Source of the DNA: Roseiflexus sp. RS-1
Lineage (GTDB): Bacteria > Chloroflexota > Chloroflexia > Chloroflexales > Roseiflexaceae
Direction of reading: 5' to 3'
DNA: 64,000 nucleotides
Assembly: GCF_000016665.1 (NCBI RefSeq)
Contig: NC_009523.1
Span: forward strand, 5,145,501 to 5,209,500
Shown: positions 16,749 through 24,794 of the stretch, one piece after another
Layout of the letters: each line of letters opens with the position of its first letter
Position numbering within the stretch: position 1 is the first letter of the stretch
The notes under the pieces: model-generated
Seen by the model: only the letters and a program-made list of their open reading frames with translations
Told to the model about the DNA's origin: nothing
Databases searched by the model: none
Program-made: the position numbers and the translations under genes

Positions 16749-17972
16749 ATGAACCGGCGACTGCACCACCCGCACCTGATCATGACCGGCATCGCAATCC
16801 TGATCGCAACAGCCATTGCCGCGCCGATCGAACTGCGCGCGCGGCAACGTCCCGCAGTCGCCGATTTCGCCCCGCCGCTCCCGGCTTCCGAGGCGCAGGC
16901 AGTCGTCGCTGCCGCGCGCGCCGCCGAACGGATGCAGCAGCAAAGCGCAGCGGAAGCAGTTCCGCTGCCGGCAGTACAAAATATGTACTTCGCGTCCTCC
17001 GGCTTTCACATCAGTGATCGCACCGGTTTCCTGAGTTTCTGGCGCAGGAACGGCGGTGAACTGATCTTCGGCTACCCGATCAGCGGCGAACTGATTGAAG
17101 ACGGGCGGATCGTGCAGTACTTCGAGCGTGCACGCTTCGAGTACCATCCAGAAAACCTGGGCACCGAGTATCAGGTGATGTTGTCGCTCCTCGGCAACGA
17201 GATCACCCAGGGGTACGATTTCCCCGACGGTCAACCGACGCAGGGGCGGCTCTACTTCCCCGAAACCCGCCAGACGCTTGGCGGGAAGTTTCTCAGGTTC
17301 TGGCAGAAACGCGGCGGTCTGCGCATCTTCGGCTACCCGATCAGCGAGCCGTTCGAGGAAATCAGCCCGATCGACGGTCAGGTGCGTATCACCCAGTATT
17401 TTGAGCGCGCCCGTTTTGAATATCATCCCGAACAGTTGCCCGCGTTCTACCGTCAGATGGAACGGGCGAACGGGATCATATTATCCGGGCTTCACGAAGT
17501 GCAGCTGGGCGATCTGGGACGCCAGGCGATGCAGCGCCGTGGCCATACCCCGCATGCGGTCGGTCCCATGCCCGGTGCGCCCGCCTGGTCGCCCAAACTG
17601 TTCGAGCGCCGGATCGAAGTTAATCTGACGCAACAGATGCTGACCGCTTTCGAGGGGGATGTGCCGGTCTATCGCGCTCCCGTCGCAACCGGTCGCGATG
17701 GCTTCAACACGCCAGCCGGATCGTTTGCCATTTACTACAAACTGCCGAGGCAAACGATGACCGGTTCGGCTGGCGGCGAGTCGTGGTATGTCCCTGATGT
17801 GCCATGGGTTCAGTATGTCGTTGGCGGCGTGGCGCTCCACGGCACCTACTGGCACGATGCCTGGGGCACCGGAGTGCGCATGTCGCATGGGTGTATCAAT
17901 CTGAATATCGATGATGCGGAATGGCTCTATCACTGGGCGGACATTGGGACGCGCGTGGATGTCGTGTATTGA
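16749..17972 (+). CDS. L,D-transpeptidase (YkuD) with two LGFP-like repeats
   Basis: This 407-residue envelope protein has an N-terminal hydrophobic helix (about residues 10-27), which may be a signal anchor. Two of the repeats found in the neighbouring secreted proteins follow at about 78-160 and 165-255. A C-terminal YkuD domain occupies about 285-407. The catalytic motif HGTYWHDAWG...MSHGCINL is intact, with Cys as nucleophile, so it should form 3-3 peptidoglycan cross-links or attach proteins to the wall. The frame is open from a GTG at 16707; I prefer the ATG. It lies downstream of the related secreted protein with a 207-base gap. Confidence 0.87.
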   Translation: MNRRLHHPHLIMTGIAILIATAIAAPIELRARQRPAVADFAPPLPASEAQAVVAAARAAERMQQQSAAEAVPLPAVQNMYFASSGFHISDRTGFLSFWRRNGGELIFGYPISGELIEDGRIVQYFERARFEYHPENLGTEYQVMLSLLGNEITQGYDFPDGQPTQGRLYFPETRQTLGGKFLRFWQKRGGLRIFGYPISEPFEEISPIDGQVRITQYFERARFEYHPEQLPAFYRQMERANGIILSGLHEVQLGDLGRQAMQRRGHTPHAVGPMPGAPAWSPKLFERRIEVNLTQQMLTAFEGDVPVYRAPVATGRDGFNTPAGSFAIYYKLPRQTMTGSAGGESWYVPDVPWVQYVVGGVALHGTYWHDAWGTGVRMSHGCINLNIDDAEWLYHWADIGTRVDVVY

Positions 17973-17987
17973 CGCACGATCGCTGCC

Positions 17988-18016
17988 TTGACAACCCTTC
18001 TCCTTCGTGCTACTCT
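17988..18016 (+). promoter_or_regulatory. sigma70-type promoter of rel
   Basis: TTGACA (17988-17993), 17 bases, then TACTCT (18011-18016), placing initiation near 18023 and the rel start 44 bases on. The bases after the -35 (ACCCTTCTCCT) are also found after the -35 at 62973. Confidence 0.6.
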
Positions 18017-18066
18017 GACTGCCACTATCCCGTCGGCCCTCTGCCGCCGCGTCGCAGGGCAGCACT

Positions 18067-20391
18067 ATGGACTCACCAGCAACACTCGCGGTGAGCAGTG
18101 GCGATGTCGCCACCGACTCCTCTGTTCGTTCAACGCGCCGTACTAGTGCCGCGCCGCAGCCGCCGCTGCGTCCAAATCCCGAGTTTACCCATAGCCCGGT
18201 CGCCGATGAGCTGGTTGCGCGTCTGAAACTCTACCAGCGCCAGCCGAACGGCAGTACCGATCGGATGGCACGCAGCGAGGAACTGGTGCGCAATGCGTAT
18301 GCCGTCGCCTGTGAAGCGCACGGCAAACAGAAGCGCGACTCGGGTGAGCCGTATATCGATCATCCGGTTGCCGTTGCGCATATTCTGATCGACCTGCAGC
18401 TCGATGCAGCGTCAGTTGCTGCCGCACTGCTCCACGATGTCCTGGAAGATACCCTCGTCTCCAAAGAACAACTGACAGCGTTGTTCGGCGCCGAGATCGC
18501 CAATCTCGTCGATAGCGTCACCAAACTTTCGGCGCTGGAAGCGCGCACCCGCGAAGAAGCGCAGGTCGGCACGTATCGCAAAATGTTCATTGCAATGGCG
18601 GACGATCCGCGTGTGGTGCTGGTCAAACTGGCAGACCGCCTGCACAACATGCGCACTATCGGCTCGCTCTCCGAAGAGCGCCAGAAACGCATGGCGCTCG
18701 AGACGCTCGAAATCTACGCCCCGCTGGCGCATCGCCTCGGCATCTGGCAGATCAAGTGGGAACTCGAAGACCGCGCCTTTGCCGTCCTCAACCCTGAAAA
18801 ATATCAGGAGATCAGTCGTCAGCTGTCATTGCGGCGCGATGCGCGCGAGCGCCTCGTCCACCGCGTGATCCAGCGTCTGCGCCAGGTGCTCGAAAAAGAA
18901 GGGATCAAAGCGGATATTACGGGGCGACCCAAGCACATCTATTCGATCTATCGCAAGATGGAACGCAAGGGCGTCAGCCTCGACCAGATCTACGACCAGC
19001 TCGCGGTGCGCGTGATTGTCGATACGGTTGCCGACTGTTACCGCGTGCTCGGTCTGGTGCATGCAACCTGGCCCCCCGTGCCCGGCGAGTTCGACGATTA
19101 TATCGCCATGCCGAAGGAAAGCATGTACCAGTCACTGCACACAACCGTGCTGATACCTGGTGGTCAACCCTGCGAGATCCAGATCCGCACCCACGAGATG
19201 CACGAAGTCGCTGAACGCGGTATTGCGGCGCACTGGCGCTACAAAGAAGGGTTTGGACGCATCGACGCATCGTTCGAGAGCAAACTGGCATGGTTGCGCG
19301 GCTTGATCGAATGGCGGCGCGATCTCACCGATGCCCGCGAGTTCGTCGATTCGTTCAAGACCGATGTGCTCGAAGAGCAGGTGTATGTGTTCACTCCCAA
19401 GGGCAAAATCATCGACCTGCCGGTTGGAGCGACGCCGGTTGACTTCGCCTACCGCATTCACTCCGATGTCGGGCACAGTTGCGTCGGCGCAAAGGTGAAC
19501 AACCGGATTGTTCCGCTCGATTACCAGTTGCGCAACGGCGAAATCGTCCATATTATGACCTCGAAGACGCCGCGCGGTCCGAGCCGCGACTGGCTCAACT
19601 TCGTCAAGACGAGCGGCGCGCGCAACCATATTCGCCGCTACTTCAAGCGTCTCGACCGTACCGAAAATATCGCTGCCGGGCGCGAATTGCTGGAAAAAGA
19701 ACTCAAACGCCTCGGTCTGTCGGTGCCCTTCGAGGAGATTGTCGCCATCACCGGTCTCAAGTCGATCGATGATGTGTTCGCCCAAATCGGCAGCGGCGAT
19801 ATCACAGCGCGTCAGGTTGCGCAAAAGATTCTCAGCCACCGCACACCGGTCGGTGCAGACGACCTGGCAGACATCCCGCAGGTCGCTCCGACAACTGAAC
19901 GCCCCAACGATACCAGCATCATCCGTGTACGCGGCATCGAAAACACGCAGGTGCCGACCCGCCTGGCGCGCTGTTGCAATCCGGTGGCGGGCGAACCGAT
20001 TGTCGGCTTTGTGACTCGTGGCAAGGGAATTACGGTGCATCGCGCCGACTGCCGCACCATCCTGAACGAACGCGACCGCGCGCGCCTGGTGGAGGTGACC
20101 TGGGGCGCCGGCGTACCAAAGCAGGGATACCCGGTGCCGGTACGGATCGAAGCCTGGGATCGCGTTGGGCTGTGGCGTGATGTCTCAGGCGTTATCGCCG
20201 ATGCGGGCATTAACATCGACGCGGTCGAGCAGGTGCCAACCCGCCGCCCCGGTCGCGCGGTGCTGACCGTCACCCTCCGCATCCAGAGCATTGCGCAGCT
20301 GACCGCCATCCTCGACAAACTCAACCGTCTCTCCGATGTGATCGAAGCGCGTCGTGAGCAAAATGCCGCCCCGACTGCTGAAACGCCCTGA
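18067..20391 (+). CDS. rel: bifunctional (p)ppGpp synthetase/hydrolase of the Rel/SpoT family
   Basis: This 774-residue protein makes and degrades the alarmone (p)ppGpp. It has an HD hydrolase domain with an intact HDVLED motif (near residue 122) and the VKLADRLHNMRT segment. The synthetase domain follows, with RPKHIYSIYRKM and YDQLAVRVI. A TGS domain (VYVFTPKGKIIDLP, near 438) comes next, then a conserved Cys region (ARCCNPVAGE) and a C-terminal ACT domain (from about 689). Length and order match the long bifunctional enzyme. The N-terminal 40 or so residues are a low-complexity extension. It has its own promoter and stands alone between cell-wall and lipoprotein genes. Confidence 0.96.
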   Translation: MDSPATLAVSSGDVATDSSVRSTRRTSAAPQPPLRPNPEFTHSPVADELVARLKLYQRQPNGSTDRMARSEELVRNAYAVACEAHGKQKRDSGEPYIDHPVAVAHILIDLQLDAASVAAALLHDVLEDTLVSKEQLTALFGAEIANLVDSVTKLSALEARTREEAQVGTYRKMFIAMADDPRVVLVKLADRLHNMRTIGSLSEERQKRMALETLEIYAPLAHRLGIWQIKWELEDRAFAVLNPEKYQEISRQLSLRRDARERLVHRVIQRLRQVLEKEGIKADITGRPKHIYSIYRKMERKGVSLDQIYDQLAVRVIVDTVADCYRVLGLVHATWPPVPGEFDDYIAMPKESMYQSLHTTVLIPGGQPCEIQIRTHEMHEVAERGIAAHWRYKEGFGRIDASFESKLAWLRGLIEWRRDLTDAREFVDSFKTDVLEEQVYVFTPKGKIIDLPVGATPVDFAYRIHSDVGHSCVGAKVNNRIVPLDYQLRNGEIVHIMTSKTPRGPSRDWLNFVKTSGARNHIRRYFKRLDRTENIAAGRELLEKELKRLGLSVPFEEIVAITGLKSIDDVFAQIGSGDITARQVAQKILSHRTPVGADDLADIPQVAPTTERPNDTSIIRVRGIENTQVPTRLARCCNPVAGEPIVGFVTRGKGITVHRADCRTILNERDRARLVEVTWGAGVPKQGYPVPVRIEAWDRVGLWRDVSGVIADAGINIDAVEQVPTRRPGRAVLTVTLRIQSIAQLTAILDKLNRLSDVIEARREQNAAPTAETP

Positions 20392-20488
20392 AGAATAATG
20401 TTGACGTTCGAAGTGTGAAGTGCAGTCTCGCGCGAATGTGCGTGTACGTTGCGCACCTGTCTCGGCGACATCAGAAAAGGAGTTGTTC

Positions 20489-21085
20489 ATGCGTATCATC
20501 TCGTTCCAGAATGCAATCATCCTCTGCTTCATGCTTACCGCAGCGGCATGCGGTACTGCGCCAATCGTGGCGCCGACGTCGCTCCCTTCCGCCCCCACAG
20601 CAGCAGGAATGAACCACGGCGATCACGGCGGGGCGACCGCGTCGCAACCGTATGACGCTTTGTTCATCGACAGCATGATCGTGCATCACGAAGGCGCGAT
20701 TACGATGGCGCGCCTGGCGCTGCAATCCGCCGATCGACCGGAGATCAGACGCATGGCGGAGGAGATCATTGCCGCGCAACAGGCGGAAATTGAACGCATG
20801 CGCGCCTGGCGCGCCGCATGGTACCCCGACCTGCCGCCCACCGCAGGCATGACCATGGATATGGGACCGATGGAGGTTGCGCCCGGCGAGACCCCGTTCG
20901 ACCGGCGGTTCCTGGAAGCAATGATCCCGCATCACGAAGGCGCGGTTGCGATGGCGCGCGATGCATTGCAGAAGGCGGAGCACCGCGAGATCGGCGAACT
21001 GGCGACTGCTATCATTGCAACGCAGGAAGCCGAGATTACCCAGATGCGTCAGTGGCTCAAAGAATGGTATGGCGTCGAACCGTGA
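20489..21085 (+). CDS. DUF305 lipoprotein with duplicated His/Met-rich module
   Basis: This 198-residue lipoprotein has the lipobox LTAAAC near residue 20. The body is a tandem repeat of the DUF305 unit (ferritin-like four-helix), each starting with a D..FI..MI.HHEGA..MA segment (near residues 57 and 147). Met and His side chains line up as in copper- or silver-binding family members, so a periplasmic-side metal role is possible but unproven. The ATG at 20489 follows AAAAGGAG; the frame is open from 20420. Confidence 0.82.
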   Translation: MRIISFQNAIILCFMLTAAACGTAPIVAPTSLPSAPTAAGMNHGDHGGATASQPYDALFIDSMIVHHEGAITMARLALQSADRPEIRRMAEEIIAAQQAEIERMRAWRAAWYPDLPPTAGMTMDMGPMEVAPGETPFDRRFLEAMIPHHEGAVAMARDALQKAEHREIGELATAIIATQEAEITQMRQWLKEWYGVEP

Positions 21086-21102
21086 GCCTTTGACCGGATT
21101 GC

Positions 21103-21111
21103 TGGTATAAT
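21103..21111 (+). promoter_or_regulatory. extended -10 promoter before the phosphohexomutase
   Basis: TGgTATAAT, a perfect -10 with the TG extension, 46 bases before the ATG at 21158. Confidence 0.55.
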
Positions 21112-21157
21112 CCCTCTGGGTCTTGCCGCGAAGCGTGCGGTTGGAAAGGAGGGAAGC

Positions 21158-22504
21158 ATGCAGATCGCGCCTGGCATTTTCAAGGCGTATGATATTCGCG
21201 GGATCTATCCGACGGAATTGAACGAAGAGGGCGCGTATGCGATTGGTCGCGCGTTTGTGACATTCCTCCAGGCGCGCGAGGTGATCGTTGGTCACGATAT
21301 GCGCCTGTCAGGACCGGCCATCTTCGACGCAGTCACGCGCGGCATTATGGATCAGGGCGCCGACGTGGTGAACATTGGGTTGGTCAGCACCGACCAGTAC
21401 TATTTCGCCTGCACCAGGCTCGGCTTGCCGGGAATGATGGTCACGGCGTCGCACAATCCGAAGCAGTACAACGGCTTCAAGATGGTGCGCCAGATGCCGT
21501 ATCTGCTCAGCGGCGCCGAAGGCATCCAGGATCTGCGGCGCATTGTTGAGAACGATGCTTACGCGCCGACGACGCGCACCGGCAGCATGCGCGCCCTCGA
21601 TCTGTCAGACGAGTTCGTGACATTCGTTCTCGGATTGATCGATAGCGACATTCTGGAACGCCGACGACTCAAAGTCATCGCCGATACCGGCAATGGCACA
21701 GTTGGACCCATCCTCCAGCGCGTGTACGGGCGCCTGCCGATCGATTTTATCGGAATGTATCTGGAACCGGACGGCAACCTGCCGAATCACGGTCTCGACC
21801 CGCTGATGCCGGAGAATCGCGCCGAACTCGAGCGGCGCGTCGTTGAAGAGGGGGCGGATGCCGGGTTTGCCTTCGATGGCGATGGCGATCGTTTCTTTGT
21901 CATCGACGACCGCGGGCGTTTCATTTCGGGCGACTTTCTGACCGCACTCCTGGGGCGCTACCTGCTCCGACGCGCACCCGGCAGCAAGATCGTCTACGAT
22001 GTGCGCGCATCGTGGGCAGTGCGCGACCTGATCAGCGCTGCTGGCGGTGTACCGCTGATTGAGCGTGTCGGGCATGCGTTCATCAAGCGCCGCATGGCGA
22101 ACGAGAACGCCCTCTTCGGCGGCGAAGTATCCGGGCACTACTACTTCCGTGATTTCAATTTCGCCGATTCGGGCATCATTCCATCGCTGCTGGTCATGGA
22201 AATGCTGGCTGGCAGCGATCAGTCACTCTCGGCGATGCTGGCGCCGCTGGAAGAGAAGTATTTCATTTCCGGCGAGATCAACTCGACGGTCGCCAGTCCG
22301 AAGGAGCGCCTTGAAGCGCTGGCAGACGCATACGCCGACGGCGTCATCGAATGGATCGACGGCATCTCGGTCACATACCCGACGTGGCACATGAACGTGC
22401 GCGCATCGAACACCGAGCCGCTCATTCGTCTGAATCTGGAAGCCACCACACGCGAGGAGATGGAACGCCGCCGCGACGAGGTGCTGGCGATTCTTCGGGG
22501 ATGA
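21158..22504 (+). CDS. manB: phosphomannomutase/phosphoglucomutase
   Basis: This 448-residue alpha-D-phosphohexomutase has the phosphoserine loop TASHNPKQYNG (near residue 96), the metal-binding loop FDGDGDRF (near 238), the sugar-binding GGEVSGH and the phosphate-binding RASNTEPLIR near the C-terminus. It interconverts hexose 1- and 6-phosphates for sugar-nucleotide or polysaccharide synthesis. The N-terminal FKAYDIRGIYPTELNEE is typical of the ManB/AlgC branch, though sugar preference (mannose or glucose) cannot be read directly. An AAAGGAGGG ribosome site precedes the ATG. The gene is followed by repeats, not by a partner gene. Confidence 0.9.
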   Translation: MQIAPGIFKAYDIRGIYPTELNEEGAYAIGRAFVTFLQAREVIVGHDMRLSGPAIFDAVTRGIMDQGADVVNIGLVSTDQYYFACTRLGLPGMMVTASHNPKQYNGFKMVRQMPYLLSGAEGIQDLRRIVENDAYAPTTRTGSMRALDLSDEFVTFVLGLIDSDILERRRLKVIADTGNGTVGPILQRVYGRLPIDFIGMYLEPDGNLPNHGLDPLMPENRAELERRVVEEGADAGFAFDGDGDRFFVIDDRGRFISGDFLTALLGRYLLRRAPGSKIVYDVRASWAVRDLISAAGGVPLIERVGHAFIKRRMANENALFGGEVSGHYYFRDFNFADSGIIPSLLVMEMLAGSDQSLSAMLAPLEEKYFISGEINSTVASPKERLEALADAYADGVIEWIDGISVTYPTWHMNVRASNTEPLIRLNLEATTREEMERRRDEVLAILRG

Positions 22505-22512
22505 GCAGGGGT

Positions 22513-22735
22513 GTTGAGCGTTGAAGGTTGAAGGTTGAAGGTTGAAGGTTGAGCGTTGAACGTACCGTTCGCTTATTTTTTTGACGGATGGCTTCCTGAT
22601 GCGATCTGCGACTTGACAAATAACGACCTGGCTGCGAGGACGCTCCCGTTTTATGGCATCAGGAAGCCTTGCATGAAAACAAGCGAACCGAGGGTTGAAG
22701 GTTGAAGGTTGAGCGTTCCAACGTTCAACGTTCTA
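22513..22735 (+). repeat. heptamer tandem arrays flanking a hairpin element
   Basis: The left array (22513-22561) holds seven units of GTTGARS: GTTGAGC, four GTTGAAG, GTTGAGC and GTTGAAC. The right array (22694-22735) begins with the same units and then switches to the inverted form (CGTTCAA). Between them sits a 122-base inverted-repeat element. The same heptamer recurs at 27684-27718. Confidence 0.8.
22567..22688. repeat. 122-base inverted-repeat (MITE-like) element
   Basis: The left arm (22567-22602) and right arm (22656-22688) are inverse copies. The outer GTTCGCTT matches AAGCGAAC and the inner GGCTTCCTGATGC matches GCATCAGGAAGCC exactly. The middle 53 bases contain no gene. Terminal inverted repeats within a repeat array suggest a small non-autonomous mobile element; a large hairpin terminator is the alternative. 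Confidence 0.6.
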
Positions 22736-22794
22736 ATCCGGTTGCATCGCACGCCAATGATTGCTACAATTGAGAAGGGCGCTCTTTGCTTCAT

Positions 22795-22879
22795 GGGGAC
22801 GTGGCGGAACCGGCAGACGCGCAAGTCTTAGGAACTTGTGGAGCAATCCGTGAGGGTTCGAGTCCCTCCGTCCCCACCA
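22795..22879 (+). tRNA. tRNA-Leu (anticodon TAG)
   Basis: The acceptor stem GGGGACG pairs with CGTCCCC. The anticodon stem CAAGT/ACTTG encloses the loop CTTAGGA with anticodon TAG. There is a long class II variable arm, the T-loop GGTTCGAGTCC, and an encoded CCA end. The length of 85 bases is normal for tRNA-Leu. It reads CUA and related leucine codons. Confidence 0.96.
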
Positions 22880-22985
22880 GGCTCCGTTGAGATTCGACAA
22901 CCGGAATGCATCCTCGTTGGCGTGAATTCGCGTTTTTCTGCATTGAAATGCGTTATATGTCAAAGCGGCAGCCTGACGTTCGCGC

Positions 22986-23014
22986 TTGACTCGCCCTGTT
23001 GAACTCTCTATAAT
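22986..23014 (+). promoter_or_regulatory. strong consensus promoter before candidate small RNA
   Basis: TTGACT (22986-22991), a 17-base spacer and TATAAT (23009-23014). Initiation is expected near 23021. This is one of the best consensus promoters in the window, yet no gene starts for 200 bases. Confidence 0.7.
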
Positions 23015-23020
23015 GCTAAC

Positions 23021-23150
23021 GACCAGTTAAGATTGTGAAAAACGTCGCGGCGTTCGGTGAGGGTTATCAGCCATGCGAATCGAAACGCCAGTTGAATATG
23101 AAAGCGTAAGCGGCACAGCAATGTATCACGCTGTGCCGCTTTCATTTGTT
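23021..23150 (+). ncRNA. candidate small RNA or attenuated 5' leader
   Basis: The interval runs from a consensus promoter to a hairpin at 23109-23140. GGCGTT near 23052 can pair with AACGCC near 23086, giving a 5' stem-loop. No open frame with a ribosome site fits. The transcript of about 125-130 bases could be a free small RNA. It could also be a leader whose terminator controls the SWIM-protein gene starting 72 bases further on. It does not match any riboswitch consensus that I can recall. Confidence 0.45.
23109..23150 (+). terminator. rho-independent terminator or attenuator
   Basis: AGCGGCACAGC (23109-23119) and GCTGTGCCGCT (23130-23140) form a perfect 11-base-pair stem with a 10-base loop. 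It is followed by TTCATTTGTT. Confidence 0.65.
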
Positions 23151-23221
23151 ATGTTCGATAGATGCGGATGCCAGGCGCTGCAGTATGGGTGCGCCTGCCT
23201 GTACTAGATGAGGAGGCGGAT

Positions 23222-23764
23222 ATGCATTCGGACCTGATCGGGAAGATCGAAAAAGCCCGGCGTTACGCGCAGGAACCGGAGCGCATCGCACTTGACGAAT
23301 TGACCGTTCGTTTCCACGGCGGCAACAACGATCACATCGTTCAACTTGCGAATGGACGTTGGGCTTGCGACTGTGATGTGTTTCGTTTGCGCGGTGTGTG
23401 CGCTCACGTTATGACCCTGCAAAAGGCGCTGGCGCCGATGCTGTCGGCTGAAGCGCGCGAGCCGGGTCCTGTGATTATCCATTCTGAATTGATCAGCATG
23501 ATCGAGAAGTCGCGCCGCTACCTGCATGAACTGAATCGTATCGAGATTCTGTCACTGCGCGCGCGCTTCCGTGGTAATAACAACGACCACGTGCTGATGT
23601 TGACCGACGCCGGCTGGTCGTGCGATTGTTCAACGTTCCGTGTGTGGAACACCTGTGCGCACGTCATGGCGCTTCAGCGTATTCTTGCGCCAATGCTGCC
23701 TGCCATCGCCCGTGAGCCGGGCACGGTTGTCGTCGAAGAACATCTGGTCAGCGCCTTAAGTTGA
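23222..23764 (+). CDS. double SWIM zinc-finger protein
   Basis: This 180-residue protein is made of two similar halves. Each has a helical segment (L I.. IEK.RRY...  RI) followed by a beta hairpin with GGNNDH or GNNNDH. A SWIM zinc-finger then follows: WACDCDVFRLRGVCAH near residue 42-57 and WSCDCSTFRVWNTCAH near residue 122-137. All CxC...CxH ligands are kept in both. SWIM domains bind nucleic acids or proteins, and here they are the whole protein. The start at 23222 follows GAGGAGG; the frame is open from 23162. It lies just after a strong promoter and hairpin and is followed by its own terminator. Confidence 0.78.
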   Translation: MHSDLIGKIEKARRYAQEPERIALDELTVRFHGGNNDHIVQLANGRWACDCDVFRLRGVCAHVMTLQKALAPMLSAEAREPGPVIIHSELISMIEKSRRYLHELNRIEILSLRARFRGNNNDHVLMLTDAGWSCDCSTFRVWNTCAHVMALQRILAPMLPAIAREPGTVVVEEHLVSALS

Positions 23765-23785
23765 CGACGCGAAGCCGGTGATGTC

Positions 23786-23817
23786 ATCCCCGCCCATACC
23801 GGGCGGGGATTTTGTTG
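23786..23817 (+). terminator. rho-independent terminator after the SWIM gene
   Basis: ATCCCCGCCC and GGGCGGGGAT form a perfect 10-base-pair stem with the loop ATACC, followed by TTTTGTT. The next gene starts at 23832, so some read-through or an internal promoter is needed for it. Confidence 0.75.
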
Positions 23818-23831
23818 TGAAAGGAGCACGA

Positions 23832-24548
23832 ATGACCCTGGTTATCGCTCATCGCGGCGCATCAGCTTACGCGCCGGAGAATACACTGCGCGCATTTGAA
23901 CTTGCCGTGCGTCAGGGCGCCGATATGTGCGAACTCGATGTGCAGCGGACGGCGGACGGCGTGCTGGTGGTGTTTCATGATGATACAACAGACCGCTGGG
24001 AGGCGCAGGGACGACCGGTAGCGCACTGCACCCTCGCCGATCTGCGGCGACTCAATATTGGCGGCGAACGTGTCGCAACCCTGGCTGAGGTGTGCGCATT
24101 CGCCCGGGAACGTGGTATACAGTTGAATGTCGAGATCAAAGGCGTCGGCATTGGCGGCGAGGTCGTGCGTCTGTTGCGCAACGAACGGGTGATCGACCAG
24201 GTGCTGATTTCATCATTCTGGCCCGCAGCGCTGGCTGAAGTGGCTGCGGTTGCGCCCGATCTGCCGCGCGCCTGTTTGATGGGCATCCCCACCTTTCGCC
24301 CTGATGTGCGCCTGCGTGAAAGCTGGCCCTTCCTCGACCTCAAAAAAGCCGGGGTTGTGGCATGGCACCCTGCGTATCAGATTCCATTGCTTGATCACAT
24401 CCTGCCGCTCGTGCGTCGTGCGGGGTATCGCGTCAATGTCTGGACGGTCAACGACCCGGAAGAGATGCGGCGCTTTGTGATGCTCGGCGCCGATGGAATC
24501 ATCACCGACGTGCCGGATGTGCTGCGGTGCGTCCTGAAACAGACTTGA
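23832..24548 (+). CDS. ugpQ: glycerophosphodiester phosphodiesterase
   Basis: This 238-residue GDPD-family enzyme hydrolyses glycerophosphodiesters to an alcohol and glycerol 3-phosphate. Motifs seen are IAHRGASAYAPENTL (residues 4-18), CELDVQRTADGVLVVFHD with the metal-binding acidic pair and His (near 36-53), VEIKG (near 100), and VWTVNDPEEM with GADGIITDVPD at the C-terminus. There is no signal peptide, so it should be cytoplasmic. The ATG at 23832 has an AAAGGAG ribosome site. An upstream in-frame ATG at 23778 would run through the terminator hairpin and is rejected. Confidence 0.92.
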   Translation: MTLVIAHRGASAYAPENTLRAFELAVRQGADMCELDVQRTADGVLVVFHDDTTDRWEAQGRPVAHCTLADLRRLNIGGERVATLAEVCAFARERGIQLNVEIKGVGIGGEVVRLLRNERVIDQVLISSFWPAALAEVAAVAPDLPRACLMGIPTFRPDVRLRESWPFLDLKKAGVVAWHPAYQIPLLDHILPLVRRAGYRVNVWTVNDPEEMRRFVMLGADGIITDVPDVLRCVLKQT

Positions 24549-24649
24549 CGTAATTGACGTTATCGTTTATATTCGGTAAACGGCGAGTGTATGTTCGCTG
24601 ATTGGTATCATTTCTGTAACGACGTAGTAACCAATGGCGCACCATTCGT

Positions 24650-24678
24650 TTGCAATTTTTAACGCCTTATGGTACACT
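24650..24678 (+). promoter_or_regulatory. promoter of the NlpC/P60 gene
   Basis: TTGCAA (24650-24655), a 17-base spacer and TACACT (24673-24678), with TG-G before the -10. Initiation is expected near 24685. The leader of about 110 bases contains a small hairpin, GGTCCT-tc-AGGACC. Confidence 0.55.
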
Positions 24679-24794
24679 CGCCCCATCGTGCCATCCGCTA
24701 ACGATATGCTCTGTTTTGTGCGTGGTTCAACCGGTCCTTCAGGACCAGGTTGCTTCTGGCGCATGGTGCAGGGCATACCGCCAGGAGATGCTCC

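Noticed and set aside
22513-22735. possible CRISPR array or origin iterons
   Set aside because: Heptamers directly abut with no spacers, and no dnaA, rep or AT-rich unwinding region is present.
22733-22963. minus-strand open frame over the tRNA-Leu gene
   Set aside because: It is the well-known artefact of translating a tRNA gene backwards (RRDSNPHG-type peptide); the tRNA is certain.
24549-24794. possible c-di-AMP (ydaO) riboswitch before the NlpC/P60 gene
   Set aside because: Such genes are often so controlled, but I could not find the conserved blocks of that RNA; only a short GGTCCT/AGGACC hairpin is present.
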